From Bradyrhizobium sp. PSBB068 (lineage in GTDB: Bacteria; Pseudomonadota; Alphaproteobacteria; Rhizobiales; Xanthobacteraceae), in NCBI GenBank assembly GCA_016839165.1, contig CP069300.1, positions 1,054,001 through 1,118,000 on the forward strand: a stretch of 64,000 nucleotides of DNA, given 5' to 3'. The notes below the pieces were generated by a model, which saw nothing but the letters and a program-made list of their open reading frames with translations, ran no database searches and was not told where the DNA came from. Position 1 is the stretch's first letter, and every line of letters starts with the position of its first letter. Shown piece by piece: positions 11,222 through 18,891 of the stretch. Both the position numbers and the translations under genes were made by a program.

Positions 11222-11737
11222 TCACCCCGGCATCGGTATCCCCAATTCCTTCAGCGCGTCCAGCATGCGCTGCGGGGGCTGCATCGGGATCACCATGGCC
11301 TTGCCGGTCTCCAGCATGCTCTTCAGGCTGGAGAGGATCGCCGGCCAGCCGGCGCGGCCGCCGGACAGGATGTCGTCGCTGATCGGGCGATCATGCGATT
11401 GCAGCAAGGTCAGCTTCACGCCGTCGCCGGCCGGCTCGATCTCCCAGGTGACGAGCGTCGGCCCGAGCTTCTCGACGAGCTGCGGCCAGTTGACGTTGAA
11501 TGTCACGGTCAGCCGCCGCAGGGGATCGCATGCGATCACCTCGCCGGAGATGTGCACGGCGCCGTCCGGCGTGCGCACGACGTAGGCGCCGCCGACCCGG
11601 AGATCGACCTCGACCGCGTTGCCGGAAAAGTATTGCCGGCTGAGCTCGGCGTCGGTCAATGCCTGCCACACCTTCTCGGGCGTGGCGGCAATGTAGATCG
11701 CGTAGACGATGGCCGGCTTGAATGTCTCGATGTTCAT
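11222..11737 (-). CDS. SRPBCC (AHSA1-like) protein 3
   Basis: A 171-residue START-like beta-barrel protein, third of three tandem copies. The family pattern is clear: VYAIYIAATPEKVWQALTD, QYFSGNAVEVDLRVGG, GEVIACDPLRRLTVTF, and the C-terminal helix GWPAILSSLKSMLETGKA. Such proteins bind small hydrophobic ligands. The ATG at 11737 (MNIETFKP) leaves a 32-nt gap after the previous gene. It is the last gene of the arsR-SRPBCC operon. It is the most divergent copy and has a longer proline-rich end. Confidence 0.82.
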   Translation of the reverse strand: MNIETFKPAIVYAIYIAATPEKVWQALTDAELSRQYFSGNAVEVDLRVGGAYVVRTPDGAVHISGEVIACDPLRRLTVTFNVNWPQLVEKLGPTLVTWEIEPAGDGVKLTLLQSHDRPISDDILSGGRAGWPAILSSLKSMLETGKAMVIPMQPPQRMLDALKELGIPMPG

Positions 11738-11769
11738 GTCCGCACGTGTCCTTCGATAGATCTTCATTG

Positions 11770-12237
11770 TCATTCGAAGCCGTCGATTCCGAGCGCGGCG
11801 GGCGGGATCGCGACCGCCTTGCCGGTTTCGAGCAGACTCTTGAGAGCAGACAGGATCGCAGGCCAGCCCCTGGAAATGCCGTCAAGCAGCTTGCTGCCGA
11901 CGCCGAAGCCCTCATGAGTCACGGTCAGCTTCACGATCTTGCCGAACGGCTCGAGCGTGAACACGACTTTGGTTGCCGGCTCCTTGCGCAGTTCGGGATC
12001 GGCCTCGTGCTTGAACGTATAGGAAAGACGCCGCGGCCGGTCGGCCTCGAGGATCTCGCCAGTGTCGGTGGTCTTGCCGCTCATTACCAGCGCGAGCGGC
12101 GAGCCGACCTTCCAGTCCGATTGCAGCTCGGTGTCGAACCAGTATTGCCGCGTGAACGTAGTTGAGGTCAGCGCATCCCACAGCTGCTCCGGCGTGGTTT
12201 CGATGTAGGTGACGTAGACGAATTCAGGCTTAGGCAT
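11770..12237 (-). CDS. SRPBCC (AHSA1-like) protein 2
   Basis: A 155-residue SRPBCC/AHSA1 protein: FVYVTYIETTPEQLWDALTS at the start, QYWFDTELQSDWKVGSPL, then GWPAILSALKSLLETGK. It is closely similar to the copy upstream (shared YVTYIETT, SDWKVGSP, KSxLETG), so the two look like a recent duplication. Its start overlaps the end of that gene by 8 nt, so translation is probably coupled. Confidence 0.85.
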   Translation of the reverse strand: MPKPEFVYVTYIETTPEQLWDALTSTTFTRQYWFDTELQSDWKVGSPLALVMSGKTTDTGEILEADRPRRLSYTFKHEADPELRKEPATKVVFTLEPFGKIVKLTVTHEGFGVGSKLLDGISRGWPAILSALKSLLETGKAVAIPPAALGIDGFE

Positions 12238-12697
12238 GGTAGGGCTCCCTGGCGCCGCTGGTGAGCAGTTCGGCCGGCAGTTCGCGGCCGGTCTCGAGGA
12301 AGCTCTTCAGGCTGGCAATGACCATCGGCCAGCCGCCGGAGACGTCGCGCAGCGTCTTCGGGCCGAGGTTGTCGTGGGTCATGGTCAGCTTGACGACCCC
12401 GCCGTGCGGTTCGATGTCGAAGGTCACGCGCGAGACCTGCTCGCGCTCGACGCCTTCCTTCACCACGTCCCAGGTGTAGGCGAGCTTGTGCGGCGGATGG
12501 ATGATCAGCACTTCGCCCTGCACGGCGCAGCGGCCATCCTTGGTCAACTGGTAGGGCGAGCCGACCTTCCAGTCGGAGCTGGCGCGATAGCCGAACCAGA
12601 AGCGTTCGGTGAAGTCGCTCGATGTCAGCGCGTGCCACAGCTTCTCGGCCGTGGTCTCGATATAGGTGACGTAGACGCAGTCCGGCTTACTCATCAC
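12230..12697 (-). CDS. SRPBCC (AHSA1-like) protein 1
   Basis: A 155-residue SRPBCC/AHSA1 protein (CVYVTYIETTAEKLWHALTS, RFWFGYRASSDWKVGSPY, GWPMVIASLKSFLETG). It is the first structural gene after the ArsR regulator and overlaps its end by 11 nt. A second Met one codon in (12694) is an equal start candidate. The ligand is unknown; ArsR-SRPBCC pairs are widespread and often control each other's expression. Confidence 0.86.
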   Translation of the reverse strand: MMSKPDCVYVTYIETTAEKLWHALTSSDFTERFWFGYRASSDWKVGSPYQLTKDGRCAVQGEVLIIHPPHKLAYTWDVVKEGVEREQVSRVTFDIEPHGGVVKLTMTHDNLGPKTLRDVSGGWPMVIASLKSFLETGRELPAELLTSGAREPYHA

Positions 12698-13001
12698 GCT
12701 TCTCCAATTGTCTTTTCAATTCGCTGAGCGCTGCCAGTTTCCCGCGCTCGAACTTCCTGATCCATCGCTCCCCGATCTGATGGATCGGAACCGGGTTGAG
12801 GTAGTGCAGCTTCTCGCGGCCGTGCTTGATCGTGGTGACGAGGTTGGCCTCCTCGAGAATCACAAGGTGCTTGGTGACGGCCTGGCGCGTCATGTCGAGC
12901 CCGTCGCAGAGCTCACTGAGCGTCTGTCCGTTGTGATCGTGAAGCCGGTCAAGCAGCGTCCGCCGTGAGGCATCCGCGAGGGCTTTGAAGACTTCATCCA
13001 T
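12687..13001 (-). CDS. ArsR-family transcriptional regulator
   Basis: A 104-residue winged-helix repressor: EVFKALADASRRTLLDRL, the recognition helix LDMTRQAVTKHLVILEEANLV, and the wing TIKHGREKLHYLNPVPI. No metal-binding CxC is present, so it belongs to the non-metal group that is usually linked to SRPBCC genes. The ATG at 13001 (MDEVFKALAD) is used; ATG at 13019 would add six residues. A dyad immediately upstream (13016-13031) is the likely autoregulatory operator. It is the first gene of a four-gene operon. Confidence 0.92.
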   Translation of the reverse strand: MDEVFKALADASRRTLLDRLHDHNGQTLSELCDGLDMTRQAVTKHLVILEEANLVTTIKHGREKLHYLNPVPIHQIGERWIRKFERGKLAALSELKRQLEKRDE

Positions 13002-13015
13002 GGGCCGGATAATAG

Positions 13016-13031
13016 GCAACCAAACGGTTGC
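13016..13031. promoter_or_regulatory. Likely ArsR operator: gcaacc-aaac-ggttgc dyad
   Basis: A perfect 6-bp inverted repeat with a 4-nt spacer lies 15 nt upstream of the arsR start. Its size and place fit the binding site of a small dimeric ArsR-type repressor controlling its own operon. The binding is inferred. Confidence 0.6.
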
Positions 13032-13150
13032 ATGTCAAGAGCGCGTGTTTGGGCACTGCCATCCGGCGGCGCGCAGATCGAAGGACCACGGATGTTTCCA
13101 TGTCCGCTCTTCACGTGCATAATAATGACAAAGAAGCAGAAGAGCCCCTC

Positions 13151-13768
13151 ATGTCCCTGCAAGCCTATTTCGCCTTCGTTGCCGCCTGCATCGCGCTGGC
13201 GCTGCTGCCCGGTCCGATCGTCACGATGGTGATCGCCAACGGGCTGCGCTACGGCACCCGTGCGGCGCTCACCAACGTGCTGGGCGCGCAGGTCGGGCTT
13301 GCGATCGTGATCGGCATCGTCGCGGTCGGCCTGACCTCGCTGATGGCCACGATGGGCTACTGGTTCAACTGGGTGCGCTTTGCCGGCGCGGCCTACCTGG
13401 TCTGGCTCGGCATCAAGCTGATCCGTTCGCCGGTCGAGGGCGTCGGCACCGACGACAAGCCGCCGCCGCCGCGCGGCGGCTTCTTCCTGCAGGGCTTTCT
13501 GGTGCTGCTGTCGAACCCGAAAGTGCTGGTGTTCTTCGGCGCCTTCATTCCGCAGTTCATGGACATGGACAAGCCGCATTTGCCGCAGGTGGCGCTGCTC
13601 GGCGTCACCTTCATGGCAACCGCGGTGCTGACCGATGCCGCCTACGCGCTGGCCGCCGGCCGCGCCCGCAGGTTCTTCTCCAAGGAGCGGACGCGGCTGA
13701 TGTCGCGCATCTCAGGCGGCTTCATGATCGGCGGCGGCATCTGGCTGGCGCTGACCCGGGCACGCTGA
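13151..13768 (+). CDS. LysE/RhtB-family exporter
   Basis: A 205-residue inner-membrane protein of the LysE superfamily, which exports amino acids or similar small molecules. The family start is clear: AYFAFVAACIALALLPGPIVTMVI, followed by GTRAALTNVLGAQVGLAIVIG and NPKVLVFFGAFIPQFMD. About six transmembrane segments. The ATG at 13151 (MSLQAYF) fits the family; the longer frame upstream adds a charged, unrelated stretch. It is divergent from arsR. Confidence 0.88.
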   Translation: MSLQAYFAFVAACIALALLPGPIVTMVIANGLRYGTRAALTNVLGAQVGLAIVIGIVAVGLTSLMATMGYWFNWVRFAGAAYLVWLGIKLIRSPVEGVGTDDKPPPPRGGFFLQGFLVLLSNPKVLVFFGAFIPQFMDMDKPHLPQVALLGVTFMATAVLTDAAYALAAGRARRFFSKERTRLMSRISGGFMIGGGIWLALTRAR

Positions 13769-13794
13769 GCCCGGGGCCGAAACGGTCGCTCGCG

Positions 13795-14718
13795 CTACGT
13801 CGCGATCCGTTCCATCACGTCGCGCACCAGGCCAGTCAGCAGCTCGAGCTTGTAGCCGGTCATCGGCAGCGGCTTGGCTCCCGATGTTGCGAGCTCGGCG
13901 GCTTGTGCGATGGTCGCGGCAGTGGCCGGTTTCCCCTGCAGCGCAGCCTCGCTTGCTTCGAGACGCAGCGGCACCGGGGCGATGCCGCCGGCCGTGATGT
14001 GGACCTGCTGGAATGTGCCGCCCGATATCACGGCCCGCGCGCAGATCTCGACCAGCGGCCATTCCGCGTAGGAGCGGCTGATGGCGCGCTTGTAGTGCGC
14101 GCGCTCGCCGGCCAGCGGGGCGGGGAGCTCGATCCGCTCGATCCGTTCGCCCGGCGCAAGGAGATTGTCGACCGCGCCGTTGCTGCCATCGCCGAGCACG
14201 TCGGTGATCGACAATCCGCTGTGCCGGTCCGTGGTGACCTTCGCATCATAGGCGAGCAGCGCCATCGCCATCGTTGACGGATGCGGCGCGACGCAAGGGC
14301 CGAGATCGAACGCGACGTGATAGAGATGGTTGCCGGATCGCGCCGGACAGTCGGTGCCACCTTTCTTGAGGCAGGCGATCTGCGGATTGCGGAAATACCA
14401 GCAGCGCGAGCGCTGCGCGAGGTTGCCGCCGAGCGTCGCCATATGCCGGATCTGCGGCGTGGCGAGGCCCTGCGCGGCGGCGGTGATGCCGGGATAGGCC
14501 TGGGCGAGCCGCGCATCCGATGCGATCGCTGCGATCGCAGTCAGGGCGCCGATCCGCGCCGAGCCGTCCGCATTCCACGCGACCCCGATCGTGTCGGGGC
14601 TGGCGGTGAGATCGATGACCTCCCCGCATGACAGGCCGCTACGACGGCGCTCCGACAGGTCGGTGCCGGCGGCGCGGAATTCGGGTGCGGACATTGCCAG
14701 TGCTGTTGCGGCGCTCAT
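13795..14718 (-). CDS. Molybdenum hydroxylase FAD subunit with a [4Fe-4S] loop (PaoB-like)
   Basis: The 307-residue FAD subunit of a xanthine-dehydrogenase-family enzyme, passing electrons from the molybdenum subunit to the acceptor. The FAD motif ATLGGNLAQRSRC is near residues 94-106. A loop with four cysteines (Cys106, Cys116, Cys124, Cys142) matches the extra [4Fe-4S] site known in PaoB (YagS) and 4-hydroxybenzoyl-CoA reductase. The C-terminal domain is the CO-dehydrogenase flavoprotein type. Its start overlaps the fused large subunit's stop (ATGA), so the two are translationally coupled. The expected role is aldehyde oxidation. Confidence 0.88.
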   Translation of the reverse strand: MSAATALAMSAPEFRAAGTDLSERRRSGLSCGEVIDLTASPDTIGVAWNADGSARIGALTAIAAIASDARLAQAYPGITAAAQGLATPQIRHMATLGGNLAQRSRCWYFRNPQIACLKKGGTDCPARSGNHLYHVAFDLGPCVAPHPSTMAMALLAYDAKVTTDRHSGLSITDVLGDGSNGAVDNLLAPGERIERIELPAPLAGERAHYKRAISRSYAEWPLVEICARAVISGGTFQQVHITAGGIAPVPLRLEASEAALQGKPATAATIAQAAELATSGAKPLPMTGYKLELLTGLVRDVMERIAT

Positions 14719-17396
14719 GCGGCATCCCTCCCTTTCAGCGCGGCGACGATGCGGTCGGGCCGGATCGGAATCTCGGTGAGGCGGACGCCGATCGCGTCGT
14801 GGATCGCATTGGCGACCGCGGCCGAGGTCGGCACCGTTGACGCCTCGCCGATGCCGACGCTGTTGCCGAGCACATGGTCGAAGCCGGCTTCGTCGAAATG
14901 GACGTCGATCTCGGGCGTATCGGCGATCCCCGGGATGCGGTAGTCCTCCATCCCCGCGGTCAGCACGTCGCCGGTGTTCGGATCGAGCTCGCGCGCCTCG
15001 TACAGCGCGTAGCCGAGGCCCTGGATGACAGCGCCGCAGGCCTGGCTTCGCGCCAGCGCGGGAGACGCGATCTTGCCGACCGCGATGCCGGTGTGAACGT
15101 TGAGCACGCGGACGTGGCCGAGCCAGGTGTCGACCTCGACCTCGATCACCTGCACCGAGCTCGGCACGCCGGCGCCGACCGCGATATTGGAAAAGCGGCG
15201 CATCATCCAGCCGAACACCATGCCGATCAGGCCGACTTCGCGCAGCGGTGAGCGGATGCCGGGTGCGGTGTTCTTGCCGTCCTCGCCGCGCGTCTCGACC
15301 ACGGCGATGTCGGGCGAGCGCGCGATCAGCTCGCGCCACGGCGCGTTCGAGCCGGGCGCAGGCTTTCGCGTCGCTTGTTCGAGGATTTGAGCCTTCAGCT
15401 TCCCTACCGCTTGCAACGTCGGGGGCATCACCGAGGCGGTGACGCGGCTGCCGCCGGAGCCGGGCCCTTCGGGCAGCGAGGAATCGCCGATCCGCACATC
15501 GATATCACCGGGCTCGAGATCGAACTCGCGCGCAATCGTATCGGCAAGCACGCTGCGGGTGCCGGTGCCGATGTCCTGCGTCGCGGTGCTGGCGACGATG
15601 CGGCCGCCCTTGACCGCGACCTCGACCTTCACGTTGGGCTGCCACAGATAGAGCCAGTAGCCGGTGGCGACGCCGATGCCGCGGCGGTAGCGGCCGGTCT
15701 GTTGTGGTTTGCGATTGCGCCAGATGTCGAGCCCGGAAGCCCAGTCGTACAGCCGCTGGCGGTTGGGATCGGGGTCCCAGCGTTTGCGCAGGGCGATCGG
15801 ATCGACCTTGAGCCGCAGTGCGGCCTCGTCGATCGATTGCTCGACCGCGAAGGCCATCGGCGGACCGCCGGGGCCACGGAAGGCGGCGCCGGGCGGCAGG
15901 TTGCTGATGACGTCGAAATCCGACAGGTCCTTCGCCTCGGCCGGATAGATCAGCCGCGCCAGGCCCGCGATCGTCGAATTGGTCGCGGCGCCGGTATCGG
16001 CATGCGCGGTGACGGAGAGCGCTTTCAGGCCACCCTGGTCGGACGGCAGCAGCGCGACCTTCAGTTCCGCGGCAGGCCGATAGCCGGCAACCGAGAGCTC
16101 TTCCTGCCGATCGTAGGTGACCCGCACCGGCGCCTTGGCCGCGCGCGCGAGCTCGATCGCGGCGATCGTCTCGACGCCGAGGCTCGCCTTCGATCCGAAG
16201 CCGCCGCCAACGTGCTCGGCGATCACGCGGACCTTGTCGTGATCGAGCTTGTAGCGCTTGGCGATCTGCTCCTTCAGGTGAAACACCTGCTGGGTCGAGG
16301 CGTGCAGGGTCAGCCGGTCGCCGTCGAAGCGCGCCACCGCGGCATGCGGCTCCAGACACGCATGCTGCTGCGTGGCGGTGCGGAAGGTGGCTTCGACGAG
16401 CAGGCTGTTATTGGCCTGCCGCGCCTCGTCGACCCAACTGCGCGCCTTCTTGGCGCGGGTCGAGAAAACCGCGGTCGGCCCGCGGATGTTTTGCTTCCAC
16501 GGCGCCGGTCCGCCTGCGGCTTCCGAGACATTGCCGGCCCGCTTGCGGCTCGCCTTGTCGAACACCACAGGCGCGCCGTCCTTGCGTCCGGCGTCGAGCC
16601 CGACCACCGCCGGCAGCTTTTCATAGGTCAGCTTGATCGCGGCGAGCGCGGCCATTGCCGCCTTGCGGTCCTTTGCAGCAACCGCAGCGATCGGCTCGCC
16701 GACATAGCGCACGATCTTGTCGTCGCCGAGCAGCGACACCGCTGTGACGCCCGCGAGCGCGCGCGCCGGCGCGAGATCGAGCGTGGTGATCCGCGCATGC
16801 GCCTCGCGCGAGCGCAGGATCAAGCCTTCGAGCTGGCCGTCATGCGTGATGTCGACGGTGTATTTCGCCGCGCCCGTCACCTTGTCGCGCGCCTCGATGC
16901 GGGGCGCTGCGACATTGTCGCCGTCAAAGCGGCCGACACAGGCATCCGCGACCGCGCGGAAAATCCCGTCATAGGCGCCGCAGCGGCAGAGATGGCCCGA
17001 CAGCGCCGCGCCGATCTCCTCGCGCGAGGGCACCGCCGTTCCCCTGGTCGCGCGCCATTGGTCGCAGAACGCGGTCGCCTCCACGATGAAGCCCGGTGTG
17101 CAGAAGCCGCATTGCAGGGCGTCATGCGCCATGAACGCCTTCTGCACCGGATGCAGCCCTGCGGCGCCGATGCCCTCCACCGTCGTCACCGCCTTGCCGG
17201 CTGCGGCCTGCGCCGGCATCAGGCAGCTTGTGACCGGCGCGCCGTCGACCAGCACCGTGCAGGCGCCGCAGACGCCGGCGCCGCACACCAGCTTGGTGCC
17301 GGTGAGCTTGAGCTGGTCGCGCACGATGTCGATCAGGAGCGCGTCGGGATCATCGGGCAGGGATTCGACGCGGCCGTTGACGGTCGTCGTGGTCAT
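14715..17396 (-). CDS. Fused 2Fe-2S and molybdopterin subunit of an aldehyde oxidoreductase
   Basis: An 893-residue fusion. Residues 1-155 are the 2Fe-2S subunit: Cys38, Cys43, Cys46 and Cys58 for the plant-type cluster, and Cys96, Cys99, Cys137 and Cys139 for the helical-domain cluster. From about 165 (IEARDKVTGAAKYTVDI) it is the molybdopterin subunit, with GGGFGSKA near residue 405, AFRGPGGPPMAFAVEQSID near 535, and the active-site Glu in GIGEASTVPTSAA near 855. In PaoABC or CoxMSL these are separate chains. No Tat signal is seen, so the enzyme is probably cytoplasmic. It overlaps the tetR end by 4 nt and paoB-like by 4 nt. Confidence 0.9.
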   Translation of the reverse strand: MTTTTVNGRVESLPDDPDALLIDIVRDQLKLTGTKLVCGAGVCGACTVLVDGAPVTSCLMPAQAAAGKAVTTVEGIGAAGLHPVQKAFMAHDALQCGFCTPGFIVEATAFCDQWRATRGTAVPSREEIGAALSGHLCRCGAYDGIFRAVADACVGRFDGDNVAAPRIEARDKVTGAAKYTVDITHDGQLEGLILRSREAHARITTLDLAPARALAGVTAVSLLGDDKIVRYVGEPIAAVAAKDRKAAMAALAAIKLTYEKLPAVVGLDAGRKDGAPVVFDKASRKRAGNVSEAAGGPAPWKQNIRGPTAVFSTRAKKARSWVDEARQANNSLLVEATFRTATQQHACLEPHAAVARFDGDRLTLHASTQQVFHLKEQIAKRYKLDHDKVRVIAEHVGGGFGSKASLGVETIAAIELARAAKAPVRVTYDRQEELSVAGYRPAAELKVALLPSDQGGLKALSVTAHADTGAATNSTIAGLARLIYPAEAKDLSDFDVISNLPPGAAFRGPGGPPMAFAVEQSIDEAALRLKVDPIALRKRWDPDPNRQRLYDWASGLDIWRNRKPQQTGRYRRGIGVATGYWLYLWQPNVKVEVAVKGGRIVASTATQDIGTGTRSVLADTIAREFDLEPGDIDVRIGDSSLPEGPGSGGSRVTASVMPPTLQAVGKLKAQILEQATRKPAPGSNAPWRELIARSPDIAVVETRGEDGKNTAPGIRSPLREVGLIGMVFGWMMRRFSNIAVGAGVPSSVQVIEVEVDTWLGHVRVLNVHTGIAVGKIASPALARSQACGAVIQGLGYALYEARELDPNTGDVLTAGMEDYRIPGIADTPEIDVHFDEAGFDHVLGNSVGIGEASTVPTSAAVANAIHDAIGVRLTEIPIRPDRIVAALKGRDAA

Positions 17397-18079
17397 GACT
17401 GTCCTCCTATTGTCCTGCGTGTCGGCTTGTTGCGGATTGCCGCCTTCCTGGCGGGCGGCTGTCGTGATTTCGACGAGGATTTTGTCTCGGATCTCGGGAT
17501 GGCGCCGGCGCAAAGCGTGCGCACCATGATCGCCATGTCCTTCAGGAATGCATCGGCCGGCTGCATCGCCGGATACTGCGACTTCGCTGCGTACATCGAC
17601 ATCTCGACCAGCCGGGCGAATTCGGCCGGCGACAGGTCTTGCGGCAGCAAGAGTTGCTGCTTGCGCGCGATCCGCGCGATGGTGGCGGCCACGCGCTCCG
17701 CATGGCGTGCGGCATAGGTCTGGTAGAGGTCGCGCGCGTGCACGAGGTGCTCGGAGTACAATTCCTCGATATGCGGCGAGCCGTCCAGCGAGGCGATCAT
17801 GGTCGATATCCGCGCGGTCAGGCCCGCGGCGAGGATATCGCCGAGATTGCCCCCCGCCGTCTCCGCTTCGGCCACGGCTGCTTCCTCGGCTGCGATCGCG
17901 GATTCATGGATGCGCTCGATCACGGCGCGGAACAGCGCTTCCTTGGATTCGAAATGATGATAGAGCGCTTGCCGCGTCAGGCCGGCCGCCTCGGCGACCT
18001 GCTCGATCGAGGAGCGGCGAAAGCCGTGCCGGCGGAACACCAGCATGGTGGCATCGAGGATGCGGGTCTTCGGTCCCAT
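17393..18079 (-). CDS. TetR/AcrR-family regulator of the molybdenum hydroxylase operon
   Basis: A 228-residue TetR protein. The HTH is TRILDATMLVFRRHGFRRSSIEQVAEAAGLTRQALYHHF, residues about 5-43. The C-terminal ligand domain ends in a basic tail (SETKSSSKSRQPPARK) likely to be disordered. It is the first gene of the operon, with its stop overlapping the next start (ATGA). No Shine-Dalgarno is visible before ATG 18079; the upstream palindrome begins only 8 nt away, so the start may be near-leaderless. Confidence 0.9.
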   Translation of the reverse strand: MGPKTRILDATMLVFRRHGFRRSSIEQVAEAAGLTRQALYHHFESKEALFRAVIERIHESAIAAEEAAVAEAETAGGNLGDILAAGLTARISTMIASLDGSPHIEELYSEHLVHARDLYQTYAARHAERVAATIARIARKQQLLLPQDLSPAEFARLVEMSMYAAKSQYPAMQPADAFLKDMAIMVRTLCAGAIPRSETKSSSKSRQPPARKAAIRNKPTRRTIGGQS

Positions 18080-18086
18080 TTGACGA

Positions 18087-18115
18087 ATTTGACAAATATA
18101 GGAGATTTGTCAAAT
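18087..18115. promoter_or_regulatory. TetR operator: 11-bp inverted repeat
   Basis: atttgacaaat (18087-18097) and atttgtcaaat (18105-18115) are exact reverse complements around a 7-nt spacer. The site begins 8 nt upstream of the tetR start and is AT-rich in a GC-rich genome. A further half-site, atttgac, overlaps the start codon at 18078-18084. This is the expected shape of a TetR autoregulatory operator; binding is inferred. Confidence 0.72.
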
Positions 18116-18251
18116 CGCGATTTGGTGAAGCGATCTAGCGGGCTGCCTCACTGATGTGTGAGGCGCGTCACGGATCGTCTCGCCTGGCCTGCGTAAAGCT
18201 TCGACATGCAAGGGCGAGCCCCGATCGCCCGGCGCTTGCGAGGATACGGAC

Positions 18252-18485
18252 ATGACACAGGTCTATTTCCATTGCTCGAATACGCGCGGCGTGCTGATGG
18301 ATCGCCGCGGCGCCTCGGTCGACAACCTCTCCGAGGCCTGCGAGGCGGCGACCCGCATGATGCGCTCGCTGGTCGCAACGGTCAGTCTGGAAGACTGGCG
18401 CGACTGGGCCGTGCATGTCAGCGACGAGGCCGGCGAGGAGATCGTGATCCTGCCCTTCGCCTTCGTGCTTGGCAAACCGCACTGA
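18252..18485 (+). CDS. DUF6894-like small protein
   Basis: A 77-residue soluble protein (MTQVYFHCSNTRGVLMDRRG ... LEDWRDWAVHVSDEAGEEIVILPF). It matches my recollection of the short DUF6894 proteins common in Bradyrhizobium: an N-terminal YFHC strand, a DL/DN-SEACEAA helix and a conserved V-DE-G-EI-LPF end. The function is unknown. A second short frame follows 9 nt later. Confidence 0.72.
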   Translation: MTQVYFHCSNTRGVLMDRRGASVDNLSEACEAATRMMRSLVATVSLEDWRDWAVHVSDEAGEEIVILPFAFVLGKPH

Positions 18486-18494
18486 GGACGCGCC

Positions 18495-18674
18495 TTGTCG
18501 TCATCGCATTCATCATTGCTGTCGCTTCGCCGCGGTCTGAACGCGGTCACGAGCGCCTGGCAGAAATTGATCGCGCGAATGTGCGATCCCTATCGGCCCG
18601 AACAGCACTACATGCGCGGGCCGGGTCCCAGATGCCGCGCGAAGCATGCCGTCCATGCCGCGCCGGCCGGCTGA
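18495..18674 (+). CDS. Possible 59-residue small protein, TTG start
   Basis: A 60-codon frame starts at TTG 18495, with GAGG 8 nt upstream and only 9 nt after the previous stop, so it could be co-transcribed. Third codon positions are mostly G or C, as in the neighbouring genes. The product is basic: LNAVTSAWQKLIARMCDPY, then RPEQHYMRGPGPRCRAKHA. No family is recognised. It could be noncoding chance; confidence is modest. The remaining bases to 18891 hold no gene that I can support. Confidence 0.45.
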   Translation: MSSSHSSLLSLRRGLNAVTSAWQKLIARMCDPYRPEQHYMRGPGPRCRAKHAVHAAPAG

Positions 18675-18891
18675 TGCTGACCCGGTCTCGGCGATTCAGT
18701 TTAGAACGATCCTACAGTTGCGCGAAATACCTGGACGCATCGTGGCACTTTCCGGCCGCCCTCGTTGCGCGATCGCAACACGATTGGCGATAAGCCCTAC
18801 ACTGGACGCGTTCTAATCGCCGTGCGGCTGCGCGCGTCCTCCATCGTGTTAGTGACGGCAACAATGGAGACTCTGGAATTAGGTAGCGACC

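Noticed and set aside
15375..17717. 780-residue plus-strand frame opposite the fused molybdenum hydroxylase
   Set aside because: Shadow of the minus-strand coding sequence; no recognisable motifs.
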